64,000 nucleotides of DNA from the NCBI RefSeq assembly GCF_015461805.1, contig NZ_JACVZE010000004.1, positions 496,001-560,000 of the forward strand, given 5' to 3'. Under the pieces are notes generated by a model. That model searched no databases, was not told where the DNA came from, and worked only from the letters and a program-made list of their open reading frames with translations. Below, piece by piece: positions 15,148 through 23,979 of this stretch (the stretch's first letter is position 1; every line of letters starts with the position of its first letter). This DNA comes from Pseudomonas pisciculturae (GTDB taxonomy: Bacteria; Pseudomonadota; Gammaproteobacteria; Pseudomonadales; Pseudomonadaceae). The position numbers and the translations under genes are program-made.

Positions 15148-17523
15148 TTAGGCGGGCGCTTGGCCTTCCGCCAGGAAGAACCACGTTTCCAACACGGAAT
15201 CGGGGTTCAGCGAAACGCTTTCGATGCCCTGTTCCATCAGCCAGCGGGCCAGGTCAGGGTGATCGGAAGGGCCTTGGCCGCAGATGCCGATGTACTTGCC
15301 AGCCTTGTTACAGGCCTGGATGGCATTGGACAGCAGCTTCTTGACCGCAGGGTTACGCTCGTCGAACAGGTGCGCGATGATCCCGGAGTCGCGGTCCAGG
15401 CCCAGGGTCAGCTGGGTCAGGTCGTTGGAGCCGATGGAGAAACCGTCGAAGAATTCCAGGAATTCCTCGGCCAGGATGGCATTGGACGGCAACTCGCACA
15501 TCATGATAACGCGCAGGCCGTTTTCGCCACGGGACAGGCCGTTTTCCGCCAGCAGGTCGATGACCTGGCTCGCTTCGCCCAGGGTGCGCACGAACGGCAC
15601 CATGATCTCGACGTTATCCAGGCCCATCTCGTTACGCACGCGCTTGAGGGCACGGCATTCGAGCTCGAAGCAGTCACGGAACGCTTCGCTGATGTAACGC
15701 GAAGCACCACGGAAGCCCAGCATCGGGTTTTCTTCTTCCGGCTCGTAGAGCTTGCCGCCGATCAGGTTGGCGTACTCGTTGGACTTGAAGTCCGACAGGC
15801 GCACGATGACCTTTTTCGGGTAGAACGCCGCCGCCAGGGTGCTGATGCCTTCCACCAGCTTCTCGACGTAGAAGCCCACCGGGTCGTTGTAGCCGGCGAT
15901 GCGCTTGTCGACGCTCTCTTTGATGTCCAGCGGCAGGCCGTCGTAGTTCAACAGGGCCTTGGGGTGCACGCCGATCATACGGTTGATGATGAACTCCAGG
16001 CGGGCCAGGCCCACACCGGCGTTCGGCAGTTGCGCGAAGTCGAAGGCGCGGTCCGGGTTGCCGACGTTCATCATGATCTTGAACGGCAGGTCGGGCATCG
16101 CGTCGATGGAGTTTTGCTTGATGTCGAAGCCCAGTTCACCTTCGAAGATGAAGCCGGTATCGCCTTCGGCGCAGGAAACAGTCACGCCCTGGCCGTCTTT
16201 CAACAGCTGGGTGGCGTTGCCGCAACCCACGACCGCTGGAATACCCAGCTCACGCGCGATGATCGCCGCGTGGCAGGTACGCCCGCCACGGTTGGTGACA
16301 ATGGCGCTGGCACGCTTCATCACCGGTTCCCAGTCCGGGTCGGTCATGTCGGAGACCAGCACGTCACCCGGCTGGACTTTGTCCATTTCGGACACGTCTT
16401 TGATAATGCGGACCTTGCCGGCGCCGATGCGCTGGCCAATGGCGCGACCTTCCACCAGCACGGTGCCTGTTTCTTTCAGCAGGTAGCGTTCCATGACGTT
16501 GGCCGAAGTGCGGCTCTTCACGGTTTCCGGACGGGCCTGCACGATATACAGCTTGCCGTCGTCGCCGTCTTTGGCCCACTCGATGTCCATCGGGCACTTG
16601 TAGTGCTTTTCGATGATCATCGCTTGCTTGGCCAGTTCGCTGACTTCAGCGTCGGTCAGGCAGAAGCGCGCACGCTCGGCCTTGTCGACATCAACGGTTT
16701 TAACCGAGCGACCGGCCTTGGCCTCGTCGCCGTAGATCATCTTGATGGCCTTGCTGCCCAGGTTACGGCGCAGGATGGCCGGGCGGCCAGCTTCGAGGGT
16801 GCCCTTGTGTACGTAGAATTCGTCGGGGTTGACCGCGCCTTGTACGACGGTTTCACCCAGGCCGTAGGCGCCGGTGATAAACACCACGTCACGGAAGCCC
16901 GATTCGGTATCGAGGGTGAACATCACGCCGGCGGTGCCGGTTTCCGAACGCACCATGCGCTGCACACCGGCGGACAAGGCCACCAGCTTGTGGTCGAAAC
17001 CTTGGTGTACGCGGTAGGAAATAGCGCGATCGTTGAACAGCGACGCGAAGACTTCCTTGGCGGCGCGGATCACGTTTTCAACGCCGCGGATGTTCAGGAA
17101 GGTCTCTTGCTGGCCGGCGAAGGAGGCGTCCGGCAAGTCTTCGGCGGTGGCCGAGGAGCGCACGGCAACGGCCATGTCCGGGTTACCGGCTGACAGGGCA
17201 GCGAAGGCCACGCGAATTTCTTCGTTGAGCTTCTCGGGGAACTCGGCGTCCATGATCCATTGGCGGATCTGGCTGCCGGTCTTGGCCAGGGCGTTGACGT
17301 CATCGACGTCCAGTGCGTCCAGCGCGGCGTGGATCTGAGCGTTGAGGCCGCTCAGTTCGAGGAAATCGCGGTAAGCCTGGGCCGTGGTGGCGAAACCACC
17401 GGGCACCGAGACACCAGCGCCTGCAAGATTACTGATCATCTCGCCGAGGGATGCGTTCTTGCCCCCCACGTGCTCTACATCATGGACGCCGAGCTTATCG
17501 AGGGAAACTACGTACTCTACCAA
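15148..17523 (-). CDS. ppsA: Phosphoenolpyruvate synthase
   Basis: A 791-residue three-domain enzyme converting pyruvate and ATP to phosphoenolpyruvate, AMP and phosphate for gluconeogenesis. The N-terminal nucleotide-binding domain ([32 protein letters not shown]) is followed by the swivelling domain with the phospho-histidine in [14 protein letters not shown], and a C-terminal TIM barrel with [17 protein letters not shown] and ICGQ. Length is normal. The kinase/phosphorylase that regulates it, PpsR, is encoded divergently 178 bases away. Confidence 0.97.
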   Translation of the reverse strand: MVEYVVSLDKLGVHDVEHVGGKNASLGEMISNLAGAGVSVPGGFATTAQAYRDFLELSGLNAQIHAALDALDVDDVNALAKTGSQIRQWIMDAEFPEKLNEEIRVAFAALSAGNPDMAVAVRSSATAEDLPDASFAGQQETFLNIRGVENVIRAAKEVFASLFNDRAISYRVHQGFDHKLVALSAGVQRMVRSETGTAGVMFTLDTESGFRDVVFITGAYGLGETVVQGAVNPDEFYVHKGTLEAGRPAILRRNLGSKAIKMIYGDEAKAGRSVKTVDVDKAERARFCLTDAEVSELAKQAMIIEKHYKCPMDIEWAKDGDDGKLYIVQARPETVKSRTSANVMERYLLKETGTVLVEGRAIGQRIGAGKVRIIKDVSEMDKVQPGDVLVSDMTDPDWEPVMKRASAIVTNRGGRTCHAAIIARELGIPAVVGCGNATQLLKDGQGVTVSCAEGDTGFIFEGELGFDIKQNSIDAMPDLPFKIMMNVGNPDRAFDFAQLPNAGVGLARLEFIINRMIGVHPKALLNYDGLPLDIKESVDKRIAGYNDPVGFYVEKLVEGISTLAAAFYPKKVIVRLSDFKSNEYANLIGGKLYEPEEENPMLGFRGASRYISEAFRDCFELECRALKRVRNEMGLDNVEIMVPFVRTLGEASQVIDLLAENGLSRGENGLRVIMMCELPSNAILAEEFLEFFDGFSIGSNDLTQLTLGLDRDSGIIAHLFDERNPAVKKLLSNAIQACNKAGKYIGICGQGPSDHPDLARWLMEQGIESVSLNPDSVLETWFFLAEGQAPA

Positions 17524-17701
17524 GGTGATCTCTCCACTAACTGTGTTGGAAAAGCTCAGGACGCCGGCTGCTCAGTAGGAGCAAACGCCGGCGCTTGTGG
17601 CCTGGACCTGGAAAATAAGTGAGAATGCGGCCCACTGCGGGACGGCAAAATCGCGCCTATCATATCCAAGATTCGCCATCAGCTTAAGGCCCAGGGCTCA
17701 A

Positions 17702-18520
17702 ATGAAACGATCTGCTTTCTTTATCTCCGACGGCACCGGCATTACAGCCGAAACATTGGGCCAAAGCCTGCTCGCGCAGTTCGAAAACATTACCTTCGCC
17801 AAATTCACGCGGCCCTATATCGACAGCGTGGATAAAGCGCGGGCCATGGTACAACAAATCAATCTGGCGGCTGAAAAAGACGGTTTTCGGCCGATCATTT
17901 TCGACACCATCGTCAATCAAGACATCCGTGAGATCCTCGCAACTTCGAATGGTTTCATGATCGACATCTTCTCCACGTTCCTGGCGCCACTGGAACAAGA
18001 GCTGAGTGAACACTCCTCGTACTCGGTAGGAAAGTCCCATTCCATTGGCCACAACTCCAACTATATGGAGCGTATCGAGGCGGTGAACTTTGCCCTCGAC
18101 AATGACGACGGCGCCCGTACCCACTACTACGACAAGGCCGACCTGATCCTGGTGGGCGTGTCGCGCTGCGGCAAGACGCCTACCTGTCTGTACATGGCCA
18201 TGCAATTTGGTATTCGCGCGGCCAACTACCCGCTGACCGAAGATGACATGGAGCACCTGACGCTTCCGGCCGCGCTGCGCGCCCATTCCCACAAGCTGTT
18301 CGGCCTGACCATCGACCCGGATCGGCTGACTGCGATCCGCAATGAGCGCAAGCCCAATAGCCGTTACTCCAGCTATGCCCAGTGCGAGTTCGAAGTGCGC
18401 GAAGTAGAAAATTTGTTCCGTCGCGAGAATATTGCGCATATCAATTCCACGCATTTCTCGGTGGAAGAGATTTCGGCGAAGATTTTGGTGGAAAAGGGTG
18501 TGGAGCGTAGGTTCAAGTAA
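17702..18520 (+). CDS. ppsR: PEP synthase regulatory protein (bifunctional kinase/phosphorylase)
   Basis: A 272-residue DUF299-family protein that inactivates PEP synthase by ADP-dependent phosphorylation and reverses this by phosphorolysis. Family signatures include [19 protein letters not shown] at the N-terminus and the P-loop-like [16 protein letters not shown] near residue 155. The start at 17702 places the conserved N-terminus correctly; the frame upstream of it has no family similarity. It is transcribed away from ppsA, its target enzyme, and is followed by a REP pair. Confidence 0.94.
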   Translation: MKRSAFFISDGTGITAETLGQSLLAQFENITFAKFTRPYIDSVDKARAMVQQINLAAEKDGFRPIIFDTIVNQDIREILATSNGFMIDIFSTFLAPLEQELSEHSSYSVGKSHSIGHNSNYMERIEAVNFALDNDDGARTHYYDKADLILVGVSRCGKTPTCLYMAMQFGIRAANYPLTEDDMEHLTLPAALRAHSHKLFGLTIDPDRLTAIRNERKPNSRYSSYAQCEFEVREVENLFRRENIAHINSTHFSVEEISAKILVEKGVERRFK

Positions 18521-18540
18521 CTGTGTTGTCCGGGCGGGCG

Positions 18541-18625
18541 CCATCGGGGGCAAGCCCCCTCCCACAGTTGACTGCATTCCAGAGTTGGAACTCGGTCAAG
18601 GGTGGGAGGGGGCTTGCCCCCGATG
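18541..18625. repeat. REP pair, GTGGG ends facing inward
   Basis: Two REP sequences of the GTGGGAGGGGGCTTGCCCCC type in inverted orientation (about 18541-18567 and 18601-18625) with their GTGGG ends toward the spacer. The spacer TTGACTGCATTCC...ACTCGGTCAA is shared with the pairs at 37.6 and 39.2 kb. It lies between the convergent ppsR and MocR genes. Confidence 0.9.
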
Positions 18626-18647
18626 AACGATAACGCGGTAAACCTGC

Positions 18648-20072
18648 CTACAACTGAAACCTGCCCCCACCCTGCCCCAACGCCGTCGCCAACGCATCAA
18701 ACCCCGCCCGCAACAACTGATCATCCCCCGACGTATTACAGATGCTCGCCCGAATAAACTGCGGCACCGCCGTCTGCCCCACCGCAAACGCTTCGGCGGT
18801 GGCGATCAGGTAGTTGTTCTGCTTGAGTTCTGCCTCGATTTCCGACGCACGCCACGGCTCTGGCACTTCAATCCAGAAATGCGGGCTGTTGAGGTGGGTG
18901 CGGTATTGCAGGCCGCTCAACAGGTCGCCCACCAAGGCTTTACGCCGGCTGATCTCATTGATTTGCTGGCGCAACAAGTACTCCGCCGTACCGTTTTCGA
19001 TCCACTGGGTGGCCAGTTCCAGCGTCACCGGGGTCGCCATCCAACAGGTTGATCGCAACGCCGCCGAGATGCGGCTGACCAGTGCTGGCGGCGCATGTAC
19101 GTAGCCCACACGCAGCCCGGCGGAAACGGCCTTGCTCAAGCTGCTGATCAAAATCGTACGCTCGGGAGCGAAATAACTGAGGGGCGGCGGCCGGTCTTCG
19201 ACCAATACGCCGTGGGCCTCATCTTCGAGGATCAGCAGGTTGTGCTCGCGGCAGACTTTGGCCAGCGTCTCCCTGCGCGGGATCGACAACACCGCAGTCG
19301 TCGGGTTCTGGATGGTCGGCGTGCAATACAACGCTGAAACCCGGTGGTTACGACAGACTTCATCCAGCGCGCTCGGCAGAACGCCTTCTTCGTCCATCTC
19401 CAGGCCGATCAATCGGATGCCAAGCATCCGCGCGGCGGTGATCAAACCCGGGTAGGTCAGTTGCTCGGTCACCACCGTATCGCCAGCCCGCAGCAACGCC
19501 ATCATTGCGCAGAGCAGGCCATGCTGGCCGCCATTCACGCAGATGACCTGCTCCGGGATCGGGTGAAAATCGCGCTGCACCAACCACTGCGCGCCCGCTT
19601 CGCGGTAGCGCGGCAGCCCGGCGTCCGGGGTGTAGGCGCTGATGTCCTGCAGAAACTTGGCATTGGTCGACAGGGTTTGGAAACTCTGGGCTAAAAACGT
19701 CGTTTCCTGCCCTGGGATATGCATGTTGCGGCTCATATCGAAATATTGGCGCGGTTCCTCGCTGACGTTGCGAAAGCCTTCGTCGCGCTGGCGCTCCATC
19801 CCACGCTTGCGTACGAAAGTCCCGTCGCCTACCCGCGCCACCACCAACCCCAGGCGTTCCAGTTCGCCGTAGGCCCGGCTGATGGTGCCGATAGTCACAC
19901 CCAGGTTGTCAGAAAGCACCCGATGGGGCGGTAGTTTTCTTCCCGGTTCAATCAAGCCTTCGAGGATGCCCCGTTCCATGACATCGGACAGGCGCTTGTA
20001 CTTCACGCCCTGCCCGTTGGACAACCCCTCACGCATAATTGACACCATGTCAATATTTGTTTTGACAGCCAT
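18648..20072 (-). CDS. MocR-family regulator (GntR helix-turn-helix plus aminotransferase-like domain)
   Basis: A 474-residue MocR protein. Residues 22-90 are a GntR winged helix (GRKLPPHRVLSDNLGVTIGT; LERLGLVVARVGDGTFV). From about 110 on is a fold-type I PLP domain with NPTT (near 256), LEDEAHG (Asp284) and the PLP lysine in SSLSKAVSAGLRVG (Lys314). MocR proteins sense PLP or PLP-amino acid adducts and usually control neighbouring amino-acid or vitamin B6 genes. It is divergent from the exporter/sulfur-transfer operon, which it most likely regulates. Start is the ATG at 20072; an in-frame ATG at 20048 is an alternative. Confidence 0.9.
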   Translation of the reverse strand: MAVKTNIDMVSIMREGLSNGQGVKYKRLSDVMERGILEGLIEPGRKLPPHRVLSDNLGVTIGTISRAYGELERLGLVVARVGDGTFVRKRGMERQRDEGFRNVSEEPRQYFDMSRNMHIPGQETTFLAQSFQTLSTNAKFLQDISAYTPDAGLPRYREAGAQWLVQRDFHPIPEQVICVNGGQHGLLCAMMALLRAGDTVVTEQLTYPGLITAARMLGIRLIGLEMDEEGVLPSALDEVCRNHRVSALYCTPTIQNPTTAVLSIPRRETLAKVCREHNLLILEDEAHGVLVEDRPPPLSYFAPERTILISSLSKAVSAGLRVGYVHAPPALVSRISAALRSTCWMATPVTLELATQWIENGTAEYLLRQQINEISRRKALVGDLLSGLQYRTHLNSPHFWIEVPEPWRASEIEAELKQNNYLIATAEAFAVGQTAVPQFIRASICNTSGDDQLLRAGFDALATALGQGGGRFQL

Positions 20073-20101
20073 CTTTAGCCCTAATAGTGTGCTTTTACGG
20101 G

Positions 20102-20151
20102 TTCAATCGCCGATTTTTACAACTCATTACAAGCTCAATATAGAGTTCAAT
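20102..20151 (+). promoter_or_regulatory. Promoter and likely MocR site of the sulfur-transfer operon
   Basis: TTTACA (20116-20121) and TATAGA (20139-20144) are separated by 17 bases, a good sigma-70 promoter for the rightward operon. Three TCAAT-containing repeats, at 20102-20107 (TTCAAT), 20134-20139 (CTCAAT) and 20146-20151 (TTCAAT), lie around the -10 box. Direct repeats near the promoter are typical of MocR operators, so these are candidates; the assignment is inference. Confidence 0.6.
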
Positions 20152-20175
20152 TTCGGCCCAGGGAAGCAATAAACG

Positions 20176-21126
20176 ATGCCAATGTCCGCCGTTCTCGAAA
20201 ACACCGCCAAGACCAAAACCCAAAAGCAGTGGCTGGCCGGGCTGATCACCAGTGTGATGTTCCTGATCGTGTGCCTCAGTTGGGGCACTACCTGGCTGGG
20301 CATCAAGATCGCCGTGGAGAGCGTGCCGCCGCTGACTTCCGCCGGCCTGCGCTTTTTGATCGCCTTCCCGCTGTTCTTGTGTTTTGCCATGGTGCGCCGC
20401 GAACCTATCCTGTTTCCCCGTGAAAGCCGCTGGTTCTTCGTCTTCGTGACCTTGTCCTACTTCAGCGTTCCCTACTACTTGCTCAATTACGGCGAGATGC
20501 ATGTTTCGTCCGGGCTCACCGCCCTGCTCTTCAGTTGCATGCCGGTGTTCATCCTTATTTTCTCTGCGCTGTTCCTGCGCGAACGCATCTACTTTTCCCA
20601 GGTGGTCGGCATCGGGATCGGCTTCGGCAGCCTTTACATGATCATCAAGAGCCAGGGGCTGCACCTGGACCATGCCGAGTTCTTCGGCGTGCTGGCCATT
20701 CTGACCGCCGCGATCATGCATGCCCTGTGCTACGTCATTACCAAGCAAAAAGGCAGCGCCATCAGCGTGATCACCTACAACACCCTGCCCATCGGCATTG
20801 CCGGGATGATGCTGTTTGTTGCCGGCCTGTGGTTTGAAACGCCCACCTTCGAAGACATCACCGTGCGCTCGTGGGGCGCGCTGTTCTACCTGGGGCTGGT
20901 GGCCTCGGTGGGCGGGTTTATCGTGTATTTCATGCTGCTCAAGCGCTTGAGCCCAATCATCCTGTCGTTTGTGTTCATCATCTTCCCGGTGTTCGCGGTG
21001 ATCATCGGCGCCTGGTACGAAGGCCTGTCGCTGTCCCGCGACCTGATGCTGTATTCGGCCATCCTGCTGGCCGGCTTTGCGATTACCAAGTTGCCGGTTG
21101 AAAAACTCCTGGCGAAGAAAAATTGA
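20176..21126 (+). CDS. EamA/DMT-family exporter
   Basis: A 316-residue inner-membrane protein with about ten hydrophobic helices in two EamA repeats; the first repeat begins VMFLIVCLSWGTTWLGIKIAVESVPP, the characteristic EamA opening, and the second VLAILTAAIMHALCYVITKQ. Members such as YdeD and RhtA export cysteine-pathway metabolites or other amino acids. As the first gene of an operon with sulfur-transfer and serine-acetylating enzymes, it plausibly exports the product or an excess intermediate. The direction and substrate are inferred, not shown. The next gene starts 24 bases after its stop. Confidence 0.9.
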   Translation: MPMSAVLENTAKTKTQKQWLAGLITSVMFLIVCLSWGTTWLGIKIAVESVPPLTSAGLRFLIAFPLFLCFAMVRREPILFPRESRWFFVFVTLSYFSVPYYLLNYGEMHVSSGLTALLFSCMPVFILIFSALFLRERIYFSQVVGIGIGFGSLYMIIKSQGLHLDHAEFFGVLAILTAAIMHALCYVITKQKGSAISVITYNTLPIGIAGMMLFVAGLWFETPTFEDITVRSWGALFYLGLVASVGGFIVYFMLLKRLSPIILSFVFIIFPVFAVIIGAWYEGLSLSRDLMLYSAILLAGFAITKLPVEKLLAKKN

Positions 21127-21149
21127 CCCTTCACCTCTGCGAGAGAAAC

Positions 21150-23012
21150 ATGGAAGTCCTCCGCCCAAAAGCCCTGGAACAGATCTACGCCCACGCCAGC
21201 CGCAGCTACCCCGAGGAATGTTGTGGTTTTGTCTTCGCTGACGGCAGCGTGTACCTGGGCAGCAACATCCAGAATGAGCTGCACCGCAAGAACCCCGAGA
21301 TGTACCCGCGCAGCGCGGCCAACGGCTACACGTTCTCGGTGGCCGACACCCTGCTGATGAACAAAGCGTTTCGCAGCGACAACCCGGTGGTGGTGATCTA
21401 TCACTCCCACCCGGATGTCGGTGCCTACTTCAGCGACGAAGACACAGACAAGGCGCTGTTCATGGGCGAACCGATCTACCCGGTGAGTTACCTGGTGGTC
21501 GACGTTCGTCAGGGCCAGGCCCTGGGTTCCAAGCTGTTTGCCTGGGATGGCAAGCATTTCGCCCTTCAACCTTTCAACGACCTGCACACGGAGTTGTCCA
21601 TGAACGCTGTCTCTTTCCCCGACATTCTGGTTCGCGTGGCCAAGCTGCCGGAATCGACCCTTGAGGGCACCGGATCGACATTGCGCGAAGTCATTGAAAA
21701 CCTGTGCAGCAGCCATCCGCAGTTGCGCCCACATCTGTTCCACGAGACAAACAACCAACTCAAGGAACATTTCCTGTTTACGGCCGAAGAAGCGTTGATC
21801 GACGCCGACGACACGTTGCCGGAAAAGGCCAAAATCGAAGTGCTGCTGGCCACTTCCGGCGGCATCGATGCCCAAGCCCTGAGCAATGAAGAAGTACAAC
21901 GCTACGTACGCCACATCACCCTGCCCGGCGTCGGTCGCGAAGGCCAGTTGAACCTCAAGAACGCCAAGGTACTGATCATCGGCACCGGCGGCCTGGGCTC
22001 GCCCATCAGCCTGTACCTCGCGGCGGCCGGCATCGGCACACTTGGGTTGGTGGACTTCGACGTGGTGGAAAGCAGCAACCTGCAACGCCAGATCGTCCAC
22101 GGCAACAGCACGCTGGGCATGCCCAAGGTGGAATCCGCCAAGCAGCGCCTGCAAGACCTCAACCCTCATATCCAGATCAACGCCCACAACACCGCCCTGA
22201 ACGCCGACAATGCCCTGGCGTTGGTGGGTGCCTACGACCTGGTCATCGATGGCACCGACAATTTCGACACCCGCTACCTGGTCAACGACGCTTGCGTGCA
22301 ACTCGGCAAACCCTTGGTGTACGGCGCCATCTACCGCTTCGACGGGCAAATCAGCGTGCTCAACTACAAAGGTGGGCCGTGCTACCGCTGCCTGTTCCCC
22401 TCGCCACCGCCCGCCGAACTGGCCCCCAATTGCAGCGCTGGCGGCGTGATCGGCGTGCTGCCCGGTGTGGTTGGGATGATCCAGGCCACCGAGGCAATCA
22501 AGCTGCTGATCGGCATTGGCGAGCCGTTGACCGGCAGGCTGATGCGCTTCGATGCGCTGGCGATGAAGTTCAGCGAGATCCGCTTCAAGCGCCGCGCCGA
22601 CTGCCCGTGCTGTTCCGAACTGCGCAGCAGCGAAAGCCTGGCCCCCACCGTGTGTGCCGACGCAGTGCCCGGCAAACCGTCACTGGCTGAAGAGCGCTAC
22701 ATCAAGCCTCGCGTACTCAAACAATTGCTCGAACACCCGCGCAGCGCCGACGTGCTGCTGGACGTGCGCGACGCCAGCGAACTGGAGGTGTGCAAGCTAC
22801 CCGGCGTGGTCCACATCCCACTGGCCGAACTGGACGGGCAACTCGACAGCCTCAGCCGAGACAACACCCACTACCTGATCTGCTACGCCGGCACCCGCGC
22901 CGAGCAGGCTGCCAGCACCTTGTTGGCGGCAGGCTTCGCCAACACCAAAGTACTTCAGGGCGGCATGAAGCATTGGGTGCGCGACGTCGAACCCGACATG
23001 CCGTTGTACTGA
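21150..23012 (+). CDS. JAMM protease - ubiquitin-like carrier - E1/MoeB - rhodanese fusion
   Basis: A 620-residue four-domain protein. Residues 1-145: JAMM/Mov34 metalloprotease with Glu23 and HSHPDVGAYFSDED (His85, His87, Ser95, Asp98), all zinc and catalytic residues intact. About 151-238: a MoaD/ThiS-like beta-grasp domain ending in Ser-Gly-Gly (236-238), the tail normally thiocarboxylated. About 245-500: ThiF/MoeB E1-like adenylating domain with GTGGLG (278-283), DGTDN, Cys428 and two CxxC pairs (411/414, 485/488). About 515-620: rhodanese with CYAGTR (Cys578). The parts match separate sulfur-carrier systems such as QbsC/D/E and CysO/Mec. Oddly, the Gly-Gly is internal, so activation would require cleavage, perhaps by the JAMM domain. 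Followed by a cysteine synthase homologue after 15 bases. Confidence 0.92.
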   Translation: MEVLRPKALEQIYAHASRSYPEECCGFVFADGSVYLGSNIQNELHRKNPEMYPRSAANGYTFSVADTLLMNKAFRSDNPVVVIYHSHPDVGAYFSDEDTDKALFMGEPIYPVSYLVVDVRQGQALGSKLFAWDGKHFALQPFNDLHTELSMNAVSFPDILVRVAKLPESTLEGTGSTLREVIENLCSSHPQLRPHLFHETNNQLKEHFLFTAEEALIDADDTLPEKAKIEVLLATSGGIDAQALSNEEVQRYVRHITLPGVGREGQLNLKNAKVLIIGTGGLGSPISLYLAAAGIGTLGLVDFDVVESSNLQRQIVHGNSTLGMPKVESAKQRLQDLNPHIQINAHNTALNADNALALVGAYDLVIDGTDNFDTRYLVNDACVQLGKPLVYGAIYRFDGQISVLNYKGGPCYRCLFPSPPPAELAPNCSAGGVIGVLPGVVGMIQATEAIKLLIGIGEPLTGRLMRFDALAMKFSEIRFKRRADCPCCSELRSSESLAPTVCADAVPGKPSLAEERYIKPRVLKQLLEHPRSADVLLDVRDASELEVCKLPGVVHIPLAELDGQLDSLSRDNTHYLICYAGTRAEQAASTLLAAGFANTKVLQGGMKHWVRDVEPDMPLY

Positions 23013-23027
23013 GCCGGGGGCTGACTG

Positions 23028-23942
23028 ATGCTGCATAACTCTATCCTCGACGTCATCGGCGAGACACCGATCGTGCGCCTGGCACAGTTTTCCGAAGACC
23101 TCGGCATCGAGGTCTACGCCAAGCTGGAATCCCTCAACCCCGGCGGTAGCCACAAGGCGCGCATCGCCCTGGGCATGATCCTCGACGCCGAGCGCCGGGG
23201 CGTGCTGATCCGCGATTCTGGCCAAACCATCATCGAACCCAGCGGCGGTAACACCGGCATTGGCCTGGTGATGGCCGGCAATGTGCTGGGCTACAAGGTG
23301 GTGCTGGTGATCCCCGACAACTACAGCCCTGAAAAACAGAAACTGCTGCGCCTGTACGGAGCCAAGGTGGTGCTGTCCGACAGCCGCCGCGGCAACAACT
23401 CCCACGGCGAAAAGTGCATGGAGCTGCAACTGGAAAACCCCAGCTACGTGATGCTTAACCAGCAACGCAACGGCGCCAACCCGCAGACTCACCGCGACAC
23501 CACCGCACAGGAAATCATCCGCGCCTTTGGTGATCGTCGCGTGGACTATTTTGTCAGCGGCATCGGCACCGGTGGGCATATCACCGGCATCGGTGAAACC
23601 CTGAAAGCCACCTGGCCCGCCGTGCGCGTCATGGGCGTAGAACCCGAGGAGTGCGACCTGCTGAAAAACCAGCATGCGCCGCACCATATCCAGGGCCTGT
23701 CGATCGGCTTGATCCCCAGCATCCTCAACCTGGAAATCATCGACGGCATGCTCAAGGTCTCGCGCCAGGCCTGCATCGACATGATGAAACGCATCATGCG
23801 CACCGACGCCATCAGCCTTGGCCTGTCTTCTGCCGCCAACATGGTGGCCATCGCCAAGCTCGCCCCCGAACTGCCGCCCGAAACGGTGGTGTTGACCATG
23901 GTCTACGACAATGCCGACAGCTACCTGCCCAGTTTCGAATAA
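23028..23942 (+). CDS. Cysteine synthase family PLP enzyme (CysM/CysK-like)
   Basis: A 304-residue fold-type II PLP enzyme. The lysine motif is NPGGSHKARIA (Lys43), where ordinary cysteine synthases read SxKDR; the substrate loop EPSGGNTGIGL (70-80) and phosphate loop GIGTGGHITG (178-187) are intact. Such enzymes form an aminoacrylate from O-acetyl- or O-phosphoserine and add sulfur. In the mycobacterial CysO-CysM pair the sulfur donor is a carrier thiocarboxylate, and the upstream fusion encodes just such a carrier. The changed Ala-Arg in place of Asp-Arg, and QQRNGANPQTH in place of the usual QFxNPxNP, hint at a specialised acceptor. Confident family, uncertain product. Confidence 0.9.
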   Translation: MLHNSILDVIGETPIVRLAQFSEDLGIEVYAKLESLNPGGSHKARIALGMILDAERRGVLIRDSGQTIIEPSGGNTGIGLVMAGNVLGYKVVLVIPDNYSPEKQKLLRLYGAKVVLSDSRRGNNSHGEKCMELQLENPSYVMLNQQRNGANPQTHRDTTAQEIIRAFGDRRVDYFVSGIGTGGHITGIGETLKATWPAVRVMGVEPEECDLLKNQHAPHHIQGLSIGLIPSILNLEIIDGMLKVSRQACIDMMKRIMRTDAISLGLSSAANMVAIAKLAPELPPETVVLTMVYDNADSYLPSFE

Positions 23943-23979
23943 CCGGTTTTCCAACCAACCAGAATGCGGGGGTGCCTCC

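Noticed and set aside
14842..17193. A 783-codon open frame opposite ppsA
   Set aside because: It is the antisense of a strongly conserved gene; high-G+C codon bias keeps this frame open. No family motif or ribosome site.
20886..22349. A 487-codon frame opposite the exporter and fusion genes
   Set aside because: Overlaps two well-supported genes on the other strand; composition is that of a shadow frame.
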